Origin: Myxococcales bacterium
Lineage (GTDB): Bacteria; Myxococcota_A; Polyangia; Polyangiales; Polyangiaceae
Direction of reading: 5' to 3'
Assembly: GCA_947473045.1 (NCBI GenBank)
Contig: CANJCO010000019.1
Span: forward strand, 1 to 64,000
Length of the DNA stretch: 64,000 nucleotides
Each line of letters opens with the position of its first letter. Position 1 is the first letter of the stretch. Shown one piece after another: positions 51,524 to 60,634 of the stretch. Under the pieces are notes generated by a model. The model worked only from the letters and a program-made list of their open reading frames with translations, was not told the origin of the DNA and did not search any database. Made by a program: the position numbers and the translations under genes.

Positions 51524-52549
51524 GTGCGCCTCGTCGCTCTGGCTCGGTCGCCGCGGGTTGCGCTGGCAGGCAGCGGGCTCATCGCCGTTGGCGTGGCGTG
51601 CGGCGAGGATGCTGCGGGCGGATCGCCAGTCGACGCAGGCCCCGACGGGCCCGACGCTGCGCTGCCCGATGTCTCGAGTGCGCCCGATGTCGCCTATCCC
51701 GACGCCGCGCTGCTGTCCGACATCGACGGCGGCCCCATGTGCAACCCGGGTAAGGCGTTCGGCGCTCCGGCGCTGGTGGCCGAGGTCGACACGACCGCGA
51801 GCGAATCCTCGATGCGGCTGTCGCAAGACGGCCTGACCGCCTATTTCTCGTCCGCGCGCGACGGCGGGCCGGGTGGGGTCGATCTCTGGCGGGCCACGCG
51901 CGCCACTGCGGGCGAGCCGTTCGGCGCGCCGCAAAACGTCTCCGAGCTCAACTCGGCAGCGACTGACACGCACGCCTCGATCAGCGCCGATGGCCTCACG
52001 CTCGTGTTCGAGTCGTCGCGGGGGCTGCCCGGCCAGAGCGTGCTCGTCGCCCACCGCGCCAGTACGGCAGACCCGTTCTCGGCGCCTCAGGGTCAGGTTG
52101 GTCTCTTCGGTTTCGGCATCGCCGCCGATCCGTTCGTGCGCGCCGACGGCGCGATGCTTTATTTCGCGGCAGGCGCGACCCCGGCCGATCTCGATATTTA
52201 TCGGGCGCAGCGCTCGGGCTCGGGCTACGCGGGCGCAGTCAATGTCGGCGAGCTCAACGGTCAGGCTCAGGAGTCGCTGCCCACGGTCACGCCGGACGAT
52301 CGCCGCATCTACTTTGCCTCGAACCGCTTCGATTCGCGCGCCAGGGGCGGCTTCGACGTTTGGTTTTCGGTGAGGGCCACGCGAAACGATCCGCTCAGCG
52401 CGCCGGAGCCCGCGACGGAGCTCAGCACGGCCGACGATGACTTCCCCGATTTCATCTCGCCGGACGGGTGCACCCTCTGGATGCACCGCGCAGTCGCTGT
52501 TGACGGCGGCCAAAAAAAGGCGATCTACGTCGCTTCGAAGTCGATGTGA
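51524..52549 (+). CDS. PD40/TolB-like propeller lipoprotein
   Basis: A 341-residue lipoprotein starting at GTG 51524 (VGVAC lipobox). After an Asp/Pro linker it has PD40-type blades with the recurring S-x-DGL-T-AYF-S pattern (LSQDGLTAYFSSARDGG, ISADGLTLVFESSRG, VTPDDRRIYFASNRF, SPDGCTLWMHRA), as in TolB-like WD40 propellers. This predicts a periplasmic binding protein. It follows the small membrane protein by 22 bases. Confidence 0.85.
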   Translation: MRLVALARSPRVALAGSGLIAVGVACGEDAAGGSPVDAGPDGPDAALPDVSSAPDVAYPDAALLSDIDGGPMCNPGKAFGAPALVAEVDTTASESSMRLSQDGLTAYFSSARDGGPGGVDLWRATRATAGEPFGAPQNVSELNSAATDTHASISADGLTLVFESSRGLPGQSVLVAHRASTADPFSAPQGQVGLFGFGIAADPFVRADGAMLYFAAGATPADLDIYRAQRSGSGYAGAVNVGELNGQAQESLPTVTPDDRRIYFASNRFDSRARGGFDVWFSVRATRNDPLSAPEPATELSTADDDFPDFISPDGCTLWMHRAVAVDGGQKKAIYVASKSM

Positions 52550-52558
52550 CGCGTCCGC

Positions 52559-53569
52559 TCAGTCGAACTGCAGCACAGCGGCTTCGCCTTGTTCGGCGAT
52601 CTTTGCATCGATGACGCCGAGCACCCTGCGCCGTCGCTCGTCGACGCCGGAGAGCGTTTTTGCGGGCAGCAGCGGCGCGCCGGGCGAAAGCTCGCCAATG
52701 GCGTCGGCCAGGGCGATCGGGCCGAGCGCGCGCAGGGCGATTACGAGCTTGCGCGAGTAGCGATCGATTTTGCCGAGGAGCGCGAACTGGGCCGCGAGCG
52801 GAGCGGGCGGCGCAGGCTCGAAGAAGGCGCCGTCGTTGTCGATGAACAGCAGCGTGCCCGAGGCTTTGTCGACGCCGACGTTGCCGCCGCTCCAGCGGTC
52901 CCAATTTCCGGTGATGGCGTCGAACACGACGAGCGTGGAAATCTGCGCAGCGAGCCCGGCCTGATCGGTCGGCAGCGGCCCCTGACGCGAAAGCCAGCGC
53001 GTCCAGCGGGCGCGGTAGACGTCGGTCTCGATGGGCAAAAACTCGAGGTTCGAAATCCACGGGATGAGCGCGCCGTCGACCTGGCCGCCGTGCGCGACGA
53101 CCTCGGCGTCGAAAATGCCGGCGGCTCGGGCGTTCGTCGCCAGCGCGGCGCGCAGCGTTTTGGCCTCAAACGACCGCGGCAACGCGGCGGGAACGTTCGG
53201 CAGCGCAAGCGCGCGCGCGAGCCTGCGGGCCGCAATTTCCCCGCGGAAGCGCCCGTGTCCTTTGCGGGATTCGGGCTTGTAGGCAGCGACCGATCCGTTC
53301 GACAGCTCGAGCTTGAACACCACCGACGTGTGCCCGATGGCCTTGCCGCTTCGTGGCGCGGACGCCAGGAATGGCGCGACATCGACTTCGGGCAGGGGCG
53401 CCCTGGCGTCGGGTGGATCGCTCGGGGCCGCGTCCGCGAAGGTGAACGCGAGGGGCAGCCCGGCATCGCTCGCCGCCAGGGTCGAAGCGTCCGGGGTGGC
53501 CAAAGGAGCGTCCTTGCGACCGCACGCGAGGAGCGACAGCGCCGCGATGAGCACGCACCTAAATCGCAA
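52559..53569 (-). CDS. lipoprotein with Fam20-like kinase fold
   Basis: A 336-residue predicted lipoprotein. TTG 53569 is chosen because it gives a basic N-terminus and lipobox SLLAC. GTG 53554 is the alternative. The catalytic-domain pattern matches secreted Fam20/HipA-related kinases: FKLELSNGSVAAYKPESR with the likely ATP-binding Lys, RGEIAARRLARAL, then DAITGNWDRW (D-x3-GN-x-DR) and LLFIDNDGAFF as the metal-binding Asp. An exported kinase of this type would phosphorylate envelope proteins or sugars. It overlaps the upstream hydrolase stop by 11 bases. Confidence 0.7.
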   Translation of the reverse strand: MRFRCVLIAALSLLACGRKDAPLATPDASTLAASDAGLPLAFTFADAAPSDPPDARAPLPEVDVAPFLASAPRSGKAIGHTSVVFKLELSNGSVAAYKPESRKGHGRFRGEIAARRLARALALPNVPAALPRSFEAKTLRAALATNARAAGIFDAEVVAHGGQVDGALIPWISNLEFLPIETDVYRARWTRWLSRQGPLPTDQAGLAAQISTLVVFDAITGNWDRWSGGNVGVDKASGTLLFIDNDGAFFEPAPPAPLAAQFALLGKIDRYSRKLVIALRALGPIALADAIGELSPGAPLLPAKTLSGVDERRRRVLGVIDAKIAEQGEAAVLQFD

Positions 53570-54482
53570 GCACGCGCTCGCGCAAGAACGTCTCAATCGC
53601 GCCGTCGACCAGATCGTGCTGTTCGATCGGCGCCACATGCGTGCCCTCGCGCACGAGCAGAAGCTTCGCGTCCGGAATGAGCTTGGCCATCTTCTCGGCG
53701 AGATACGGCGGCGTGAACGTGTCGCGCTCGCCTGCGATGATGAGCACCGGCACGCGTATTTCGCTCAGGACATCGATCGCGGTGTGCTCACCCGCAGCCG
53801 ATAGCATCCCGACGAACATGGGGAAGTCCACAGACTTCATGTGGGAGAGATAAGGCCGAAAATCCTCGGGATTCAGGCGCCCGGGGTCGAGCTCGCCCAT
53901 GCGCATGGCCATGTTGATGGCGACGCCCTCGGGGATGCGACTCCACAGAGCGCGGGCGAGCGTCTGGTTGCTCTTTACGGCCGCCGCGATTTTCGGAAGG
54001 AACTGATCGAGCAGATCGTGGCCGTGAAAAGTCCTGGTGGGCTGCCCGAAGGTGCCGCACATGAGCACGAGGCCGCGAATGTTCGCAGGGTGCCTGCGGT
54101 ACGCCTCGAGCGCGACCTGACATCCCATGGAGTGACCGAAGAGCACGGCCGGCCCACCTCCCATTTGGGTGCGCACTGCCATGAGGTCATCGGCGTGCGC
54201 CGCGATGTCGATGCGCTCCGGATCGCGGGGAGGCGCGCTGCGGCCGTGACCGCGGTAGTGCCAGTGCGTGACCGCCAGCGTCTGTGCAAGCGCCGGCCAC
54301 AGGTACTTCCAGATGAACCCGTCGCACAGAATTCCGTCGCAGAGGTACGCGCGCACGTCGCCCGCCGACGCCGGGCCCTGCCGGCTGCGGGTGAACAAGC
54401 GCGTGCCATCGGGCCCCTCGACGACCGTCTGCGTCTCGCCCGGCGGCAGCGACAGGGGAGAGCTCTCTTCACGAGGAGACAT
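53559..54482 (-). CDS. alpha/beta hydrolase (lipase/thioesterase-like)
   Basis: A 307-residue hydrolase from ATG 54482. Features are HWHYRGHGRSAPP, the nucleophile in FGHSMGCQVALE, the acid in IIAGERDTFTPP and His in GTHVAPIEQ, giving a complete Ser-Asp-His triad. It lies between a small RHH protein gene (17 bases upstream) and the Fam20-like gene (11-base overlap), so the three probably form an operon. Confidence 0.92.
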   Translation of the reverse strand: MSPREESSPLSLPPGETQTVVEGPDGTRLFTRSRQGPASAGDVRAYLCDGILCDGFIWKYLWPALAQTLAVTHWHYRGHGRSAPPRDPERIDIAAHADDLMAVRTQMGGGPAVLFGHSMGCQVALEAYRRHPANIRGLVLMCGTFGQPTRTFHGHDLLDQFLPKIAAAVKSNQTLARALWSRIPEGVAINMAMRMGELDPGRLNPEDFRPYLSHMKSVDFPMFVGMLSAAGEHTAIDVLSEIRVPVLIIAGERDTFTPPYLAEKMAKLIPDAKLLLVREGTHVAPIEQHDLVDGAIETFLRERVLAI

Positions 54483-54499
54483 CGACCGCGCGATCCGAA

Positions 54500-54748
54500 T
54501 CAGTCGTCGGCGTCGTCGTCGCTGCCGTCGACGTCGTTGACGCTCGGCAGTTTCTTGATGTCGAGGCGCGAGAGCTTCCAGGCCCGTTGAACGACCCATG
54601 ACAGAGACCGGTCGAGTCGCGCGGCCTCTTCCTTGATCTCCTGAAGCATCGACTCGGGGAAGTAGAGGCTCTGCTTGCGCTTGTCTGTCTTCGATGCGCC
54701 CGTTTCGCTGCGCGCGCCCGAAGTCGCGTCCTTCTCACCGATCGCCAA
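54500..54748 (-). CDS. ribbon-helix-helix type small regulator (TIGR04563-like)
   Basis: An 82-residue protein starting at TTG 54748, with GGAGG 6 bases upstream deciding the start. The core KQSLYFPESMLQEIKEEAARL followed by SLSWVVQRAWKLSR fits a ribbon-helix-helix fold of a family common in myxobacteria (quoted in parts). The tail is Asp-rich. It probably binds DNA as a dimer. It is the first gene of the operon with the hydrolase and Fam20-like lipoprotein, which suggests autoregulation. Confidence 0.75.
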   Translation of the reverse strand: MAIGEKDATSGARSETGASKTDKRKQSLYFPESMLQEIKEEAARLDRSLSWVVQRAWKLSRLDIKKLPSVNDVDGSDDDADD

Positions 54749-54912
54749 AGTGACCTCCTCATACGTACTCGAGCCCTTGTCGCGGCCAGGGTGCGCGCGA
54801 CCGGATTGGAGCGATAAGACTATCAGCGATATTTCGCGCGGCGCCAGTCACAAAATGCGAGCCCTCCGCCCTGCGCTCGGCTGGAAGCGGCAACGGTGCT
54901 AAGCACAGGCGC

Positions 54913-55878
54913 ATGAGAGCTCGCGCGCGATGGTTGATCTGGGTCGCATTTGCGTCGGCTGCGGTGGCGTGCGGAACGCGCACGGGGCTGCTCGTCGACG
55001 AGTTTGCAGCCGACAGCGGCAGCGACGCGGGCGTTGACGCGCGGACGACGGATGCGGCTCGCGACGCCCGGCCCGAGGCGTCGGTCGACGCCAGCATCGA
55101 TGCCCCGAAGCCGTTCGATGCGAGCAAGCCCGACGTCCAGATCATCAGCGACTGCCCCGACGCTTCGGGCACCCTGATTTATCTCATCACCTCCGACGAC
55201 CAGCTGCTCAGCTTCTACCCGCCGAGCCTGACCTTCAAGACCATCGGCACGATCGCCTGCCCCGGCGCTGGCAACAACGGTCCGTTCTCGATGGCCGTCG
55301 ATCACACCGGCGTAGCCTACGTGGTCTTCACCGACGGCTCGCTCTATCAAGTGTCGACGGCCAACGCGTCGTGCAAAAAAACGTCGTTCGTGCCCGGACA
55401 ACAGGGGTTCACCACGTTCGGCATGGGCTTTTCGGCCGACCAGAACGGCGATCAGCTGTACGTCTCGCAGAGCATCGCCAATGGCCAGTTCAGCAAGGGG
55501 CTCGCGACCATCGACACCAAGACGTTCAAGCTGAACTTTATCTCCGCGTTCACTCCGCCCACCCCGCGCTGCGAGCTCACCGGCACCGGCGACGGCCGTC
55601 TGTTCGCCTACTGGCCGAACACGCAGGGATCCGGCTCGAACATCGCTCAGATCGATCCGAAGACCGCCAACGTCAACGGCGTCGATCCGCTGATCGCCGG
55701 CGGCCCGAACGACGCATTTGCGTTCGCGTTCTGGGGTGGCGACTTCTGGGTCTTCTCGTCGACGGGCGGTCCGACCACGGTCACCCGGTTTGACCCGGTC
55801 ACGCTCAAGGAGTCGACCGCTACTTCGTTCGGCGGCACGATCGTGGGCGCCGGCGTCTCGACTTGCGCGCCGCAGTGA
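54913..55878 (+). CDS. propeller-like lipoprotein, unknown
   Basis: A 321-residue lipoprotein (AAVAC) with an Asp/Ala/Arg linker and repeated strands such as LLSFYPPSLTFKTIG, FSMAVDHTGVAYVVFTDG and GLATIDTKTFKLNFI, typical of propellers. It resembles the lipoprotein at 34160 in plan (linker, propeller, VGAGVSTCAP-like end), suggesting a paralogous family. It is divergent from the RHH gene and convergent with the transglycosylase gene. Confidence 0.8.
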   Translation: MRARARWLIWVAFASAAVACGTRTGLLVDEFAADSGSDAGVDARTTDAARDARPEASVDASIDAPKPFDASKPDVQIISDCPDASGTLIYLITSDDQLLSFYPPSLTFKTIGTIACPGAGNNGPFSMAVDHTGVAYVVFTDGSLYQVSTANASCKKTSFVPGQQGFTTFGMGFSADQNGDQLYVSQSIANGQFSKGLATIDTKTFKLNFISAFTPPTPRCELTGTGDGRLFAYWPNTQGSGSNIAQIDPKTANVNGVDPLIAGGPNDAFAFAFWGGDFWVFSSTGGPTTVTRFDPVTLKESTATSFGGTIVGAGVSTCAPQ

Positions 55879-55896
55879 GCGCGCGGCGCTGACGGG

Positions 55897-58116
55897 CTAC
55901 GGCGCCGGGAGCGGCGGCAGCAGCGCCGGATTCGGCGCTTCGGGGAGGGGGCCGAGCGGCGCGGGCTCATCGCTCGGAGGCAGCTCGGCAGGCGCCTGCT
56001 TGGCCGCCGGCGAAGCGGTCACAGCTTTGTCTGCGGGCACGTAGATCACGACCGCCTCGTCGTCGCCGAGCGCGTCGCTGCGAGACCTTCGGTTGATGCG
56101 TTCCATGAGGCCGGCCGAGACACCGTAGCGTTTGCCCACCGCCTCGAGCGTGTCGCCGCGCCTGGCCCGAACCACGTAGCGCCGCCGGCCTTTGGCGCTC
56201 TCGAAGAACGTGAAGAACTCCTCGGTGCCGATCGTGAGGGCCCGAACGTCGGCCTCGGCGAGCACGACTACCTTCGACAGGTCGACCTCTTTCGGCACGA
56301 AGGCCTGCACGGTCATGCCCTCGACGAGCCGCGCGCCCGGATCGATGTCGTTCCATTTCAGGAGATCTTCGGCCGGCACGTGGAGCGCCTGCGCGATGGC
56401 GCTGAGCGAGTCGCCGACGAGGATCTTGTAAAATACACGCTTTCGGTCCGGGTACACGAACAGGTCGCTGGGGACGACGACGACGGGCTTGTCGGCGATC
56501 GTCGCTGGCGTCGCTGGCGCGTTGCCCCGCGGAAGCAGCAGCACCGCACCGCCGCGCACAGCCTCGCCGGTGGCGATTGCGTTGATCGAAACGAGCTTGT
56601 CGACGGTCGTTCCGCGCGCATGGGCGATCTGCTCGAGGCTCTCGCCGAAGCGCACGACGTAGCGTTCGAGCGGCGCGTCGTCGGTCTTGAGCTTCGCGGC
56701 GCCGATCGCCACCGCGGCCGCCTTGCCGACCGGAACGCGCAGGGCGTACGAAGTCTCGGTCTCGGTCGCGCCTCCCACGTCGCTGTCTTTGGGCGGGGTT
56801 CGCGAAGCGCGGAGCTCCGGATTGAGTTGCTCCAACTCGCGGGTGGTGGTGCCGGCGGCCTGCGCGAGCTGCGCGAGGGGAACTCCGAATGGAACCCCCG
56901 CGTGCTCGAACGTCACGGGCGCATCGGCCACCACCGCCTCGAGCCCGAACACCTTCAAGTTGTGTGCGACGATCGCAGCCGCGATGATCTTGGGCACGTA
57001 GAGCGTCGTCTCCCACGGCAGCGAACCTTCGGTCTGCGTGAGCGCCCAAAAGTCGTTCGTGTTGTACTTGCGCAGCGCCGACAGCATGCCGCCGTAGCCC
57101 ATGTTGTACGAAGCAATCGCGAGCTCCCAGCTCGAAAAGCGGCGGTAGAGGTCGCTCAAGAAGTCCGCGGCGGCCACCGTCGCGAGCTCGACGTTCATGC
57201 GCTCGTCGACCCACCGGTCCTGTGGGAGTCCATAGGACTTCCCGGTTTCGGGCATAAACTGCCACATTCCGACGGCGCCGGCGGGAGACCGGATGGCAGG
57301 GTCGAAGCCGCTCTCGATCATGGCCAGCCAGACCAGATCGCGCGGCAGTGACTTCTTTTGCAAAATCGACTCGACGAGCGCCCGGTACCGCCCCGATCGC
57401 TTGAGCCAAATCGCGATCGCTCCGCGTGCGCGCGGGTCGCTCTTGTACAGCTCGAGATACCGCACGACGCGCGGCTCGAAGCGCACGGGCAGATCGGGCA
57501 TCTCCAGGCCCGTCAGCCACGAAACATCGCGGCCACCCTCGGCCGGTGGAAGGGCAGGCGCGGCGGGGGAAAACGGCGCACCGGTCGCGTGAACAATGGG
57601 CGCGTCGCTCCCGTGAAACAGGGGCGACGGCAGCTCGCTTGGCCAGGCCGTGCCGACCTGCGGCGTGGCATAGGGAAACGCCTCCCGCTCGGCCTCGCGC
57701 AGCGCGCGCAGCTCGGGGCTCTCGGCGCCCATCGTGACCTCGGGCGCAGTGGGACCGCCGGCGACCGACCTTCGCGTGGCGTCGTCCTGCTGCCCCGCGT
57801 GAGGCTGCGCCTTGACGCCGGGCCGCGCGGCCGGTTTCGCTGGAGTCGGCGGCTTTTTGGCGGGCGCAGGCGGGGAAGGCGCGGGCTTGGCGGGCGGCTT
57901 GGCTGCCGGAGGCGCTGGCTGCGGAGGCGGACGGGGCGCGGCGGTTGGCAGAGGCGGTGCGGGCACGCCGCTGCCCGCGGACATCGCGATCGCCGGTCGC
58001 GCGCTCGCAGCCGGGTGAGGCGACGGCGCGATCCCGGCATCAGCAGGCGCGGCGCTCGCGCTCGCGGCCGCCAGCCAGACGAGCGCACCGAGTCCAGTCG
58101 TCAGGGCACGCCTCAT
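55897..58116 (-). CDS. MltD-like lytic transglycosylase with LysM domains
   Basis: A 739-residue exported protein. After the signal peptide comes a Pro/Ala/Lys-rich region (about 30-110), then a type 1 SLT domain with catalytic Glu268 in AMIESGFDP, AGAVGMWQFMPETG and the ASYNMGYGG motif. Three LysM-type modules follow (YVVRFGESLEQIAHARG, YKILVGDSLSAIAQAL, YVVRARRGDTLEAVGKRYG). It cleaves peptidoglycan between MurNAc and GlcNAc. An AT-rich palindrome (56427-56437) is inside. Confidence 0.95.
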   Translation of the reverse strand: MRRALTTGLGALVWLAAASASAAPADAGIAPSPHPAASARPAIAMSAGSGVPAPPLPTAAPRPPPQPAPPAAKPPAKPAPSPPAPAKKPPTPAKPAARPGVKAQPHAGQQDDATRRSVAGGPTAPEVTMGAESPELRALREAEREAFPYATPQVGTAWPSELPSPLFHGSDAPIVHATGAPFSPAAPALPPAEGGRDVSWLTGLEMPDLPVRFEPRVVRYLELYKSDPRARGAIAIWLKRSGRYRALVESILQKKSLPRDLVWLAMIESGFDPAIRSPAGAVGMWQFMPETGKSYGLPQDRWVDERMNVELATVAAADFLSDLYRRFSSWELAIASYNMGYGGMLSALRKYNTNDFWALTQTEGSLPWETTLYVPKIIAAAIVAHNLKVFGLEAVVADAPVTFEHAGVPFGVPLAQLAQAAGTTTRELEQLNPELRASRTPPKDSDVGGATETETSYALRVPVGKAAAVAIGAAKLKTDDAPLERYVVRFGESLEQIAHARGTTVDKLVSINAIATGEAVRGGAVLLLPRGNAPATPATIADKPVVVVPSDLFVYPDRKRVFYKILVGDSLSAIAQALHVPAEDLLKWNDIDPGARLVEGMTVQAFVPKEVDLSKVVVLAEADVRALTIGTEEFFTFFESAKGRRRYVVRARRGDTLEAVGKRYGVSAGLMERINRRSRSDALGDDEAVVIYVPADKAVTASPAAKQAPAELPPSDEPAPLGPLPEAPNPALLPPLPAP

Positions 58117-58168
58117 CTCTCCATGCTAGCCGGCCGGCAACCCCGCGGGCAAATTCAGCCGCCCGCCG

Positions 58169-59719
58169 TCAAGGCTGGCACGAGCCGTTGACGCAGAAGT
58201 AGAACTTCGCGCACGCCTTGTTGCAGCCGCCGCAATTCGCCGGATCCGTGAGCACGTCGACGCACGCTCCGTTGCACGCGTTGGTCCCGCTTCCGCACAC
58301 GCAGGCGCCCGCCGCGCATACCTTGCCGGCCGCGCAGGCCTTTCCGCAGCCGCCGCAGTTGCCGGGGTCGCTCTGAACATCAGAACACACGCCGCCGCAC
58401 AGGGTTTGCCCGGCGAGGCACGAACAGGCCCCGCCCGCGCAAGCCTGATTGCCGGTGCACGCCTTTCCGCAGCTGCCGCAGTTGCCAGGATCGTTGAGCG
58501 GATCGACGCAGCCACCGCTACACGACAGCAGGCCGGTCTGGCACGTGCACACGCCCTTGCGGCACGTCTCGGCGAGGGGGCAGGCGAGCCCGCAACCGCC
58601 GCAGTTTTGCGGGTCGCCGCGCGTGTTGACGCAGCCTCCGTTGCACGCAGTCTGCCGGTTGCTGCAGCTGCCGACGCACGCGCCGCGGCTGCACAATTCG
58701 CCCGCCCCGCACGCGTTGCCGCAGGCGCCGCAGTTGTCGTGATCGCTGGCCAGCTCGTGGCAGCCGCCGTTGCAGAACGTCTCGGCTGCGGGACACTTGC
58801 AGGCGCCCGACATGCAGGCTTGACCGGCGCCGCAGGGGCGGCCGCACGCTCCGCAGTTCCTGGCGTCGCTCTGCACGTTGGCGCAGCCGTTCTGGCACGC
58901 CGACAGGCCTGAAGCGCACGAGCACTTGCCGCCGGTGCAGGGCTCGCCGGCGCCGCACGCGCTGCCGCACGCGCCGCAGTTCAACGGATCGGTTGCAATC
59001 TGCACGCAGTCGTTTCCGCACAGCTGTGTGCCGCCCGGGCACACGCACGCGCCGGCCGCGCACGCCTGGGAAGGCGCGCACGACTTGCCGCAGCCGCCGC
59101 AGTTGAGCGGGTCGGCGGCGACATCGACGCACGCGTTTCCGCAAGCCGAAAACGGCGGTTCAGAGCAAGCCGCGACGCACGCGCCGGTCTGGCAGAACGG
59201 CGTCTGACCGCTGCACGCGTTTCCGCATGCGCCGCAGTTGGCCGGATCGCTGCCGAGCGCCACGCACGCCCCGCCGCACTCGGTCGCGCCGAGCGCGCAG
59301 CCGCACTTGCCCGCAGCGCAGGCCTGACCGGCAGGGCACGCGTTTCCGCATGCGCCGCAGTTGGCTTCGTCGTTCGCCACGTTCTTGCACGCGCCGTTGC
59401 AGTTGCTCAGCCCGACGGCGCAGGCCGCCTGACACGCGCCGTTTGAGCACACGAGCCTGGCGTCGCACGTGTGCCCGCACGCGCCGCAGTTGTGCGCGTC
59501 GCCCGATGCATCGACGCAAGTGGATCCGCAGGCGATTTGGCCGTCGGGACACTGCACGGGCGGTGGCGCGCTGCACAGGCTGTCGGAGCCGCACGTAGCG
59601 CCCTCGGGACAGTCGGCGTCGGAGGCGCACTCCGCGACCTTCCCGCCGCACGCGCTCGCTACGAGCGTGACGACGAACGCCATGAATGCGGCGATGCGAC
59701 CGAAGGAGCGAACTTGCAT
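58169..59719 (-). CDS. 11-repeat cysteine-rich lipoprotein
   Basis: A 516-residue lipoprotein (VASAC) built of 11 units of about 42 residues. Each unit ends in the motif D-x-x-NCGACG-x-AC and contains CxxGxCxC and GxCV, so about seven cysteines per unit form disulfides. The unit resembles the Stig1-like Cys-rich domains that are frequent in myxobacteria. It was probably made by internal duplication. It may form a rod on the outer membrane. No catalytic function is apparent. Confidence 0.88.
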   Translation of the reverse strand: MQVRSFGRIAAFMAFVVTLVASACGGKVAECASDADCPEGATCGSDSLCSAPPPVQCPDGQIACGSTCVDASGDAHNCGACGHTCDARLVCSNGACQAACAVGLSNCNGACKNVANDEANCGACGNACPAGQACAAGKCGCALGATECGGACVALGSDPANCGACGNACSGQTPFCQTGACVAACSEPPFSACGNACVDVAADPLNCGGCGKSCAPSQACAAGACVCPGGTQLCGNDCVQIATDPLNCGACGSACGAGEPCTGGKCSCASGLSACQNGCANVQSDARNCGACGRPCGAGQACMSGACKCPAAETFCNGGCHELASDHDNCGACGNACGAGELCSRGACVGSCSNRQTACNGGCVNTRGDPQNCGGCGLACPLAETCRKGVCTCQTGLLSCSGGCVDPLNDPGNCGSCGKACTGNQACAGGACSCLAGQTLCGGVCSDVQSDPGNCGGCGKACAAGKVCAAGACVCGSGTNACNGACVDVLTDPANCGGCNKACAKFYFCVNGSCQP

Positions 59720-59853
59720 GCCCTTGCGCTAGCAGCCCGGGCGGTGGTCGCCCAGACACCGCGGGGGTTCACGCGGGGCGATCGCAGAAACCACGCCGAT
59801 ATTAGGCGTTTTGTGCGTGTAAAGTAGTCTTCTGGCGGCGCGGGCCGCGGCGA

Positions 59854-60333
59854 TCAGCGGGCGGGCGGCGCGTCGTCGTCGTCGTCGTGGTCGCGCTGCA
59901 CCTGGTCGCTGCTTTTTGCGGATGGTGTTGCTGCCCCGGTGACGGTGCGCTCCACCGCCTCGGCCACGCTGCCGAAGGCGCGCCCCACTTCTTTCGCGCC
60001 GCTCTTGACGCTCGCGCTGAGCTCGTCGACGGGGATGCGTCGCGCCGCCGATTCGACGCCCTTGACGCCGAGCTTGATGGCCGTCTCGAGGGCGCTCGTC
60101 GGGATGCTGTCGACCGCGCGCTCGAACTCTTTCGACACGCCGCGAACTGCGCCTTCGATTCTCTCGGGCTGCACGCTGGCAACGGCGCCCTTGGCGGCTC
60201 GAAACAGCAGGCCAAGGCCCTTTTTGAGGTCGTCGACCGGACTCGCCGGCGGCGGCGCGGGCTGCGGCTCGGCCGCGTAGACGTCTTCTTCGGGGATGCG
60301 GGGCTCGGTCGCTGCGGGATCGTCGGGGGCCAT
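59854..60333 (-). CDS. hypothetical soluble protein
   Basis: A 159-residue hydrophilic protein. A Pro/Glu-rich N-terminus is followed by three amphipathic helices in a repeated pattern (ERIEGAVRGVSKEFERAV, SALETAIKLGVKGVESA, ELSASVKSGAKEVGRAF), recalling apolipoprotein-like or phasin-like proteins. It ends in an Asp run. No family was recognised. It lies just before tRNA-Ala, which is also on the minus strand. Confidence 0.65.
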   Translation of the reverse strand: MAPDDPAATEPRIPEEDVYAAEPQPAPPPASPVDDLKKGLGLLFRAAKGAVASVQPERIEGAVRGVSKEFERAVDSIPTSALETAIKLGVKGVESAARRIPVDELSASVKSGAKEVGRAFGSVAEAVERTVTGAATPSAKSSDQVQRDHDDDDDAPPAR

Positions 60334-60418
60334 GGCCGACCATGATGCGCACGCCGCCGCCCGATGTACAGCGCGCAGCGCCTGGAGTGACCAGACGCTG
60401 CGTGCCGGACTTGAGGAG

Positions 60419-60491
<73 letters not shown>

Positions 60492-60634
60492 GAGCTCGTC
60501 GGCTTTCGCCGGAGTCGAGGCGCGCACAATACGCACGCGGCGAATGAAGTCAAGCGCCTCGGCGCGGACGGAGGCTTGCGGCGCCACGGAATCGTCATCA
60601 AGCGCGCGCTGCGGGTCGTGGTAATCGCGAACGC

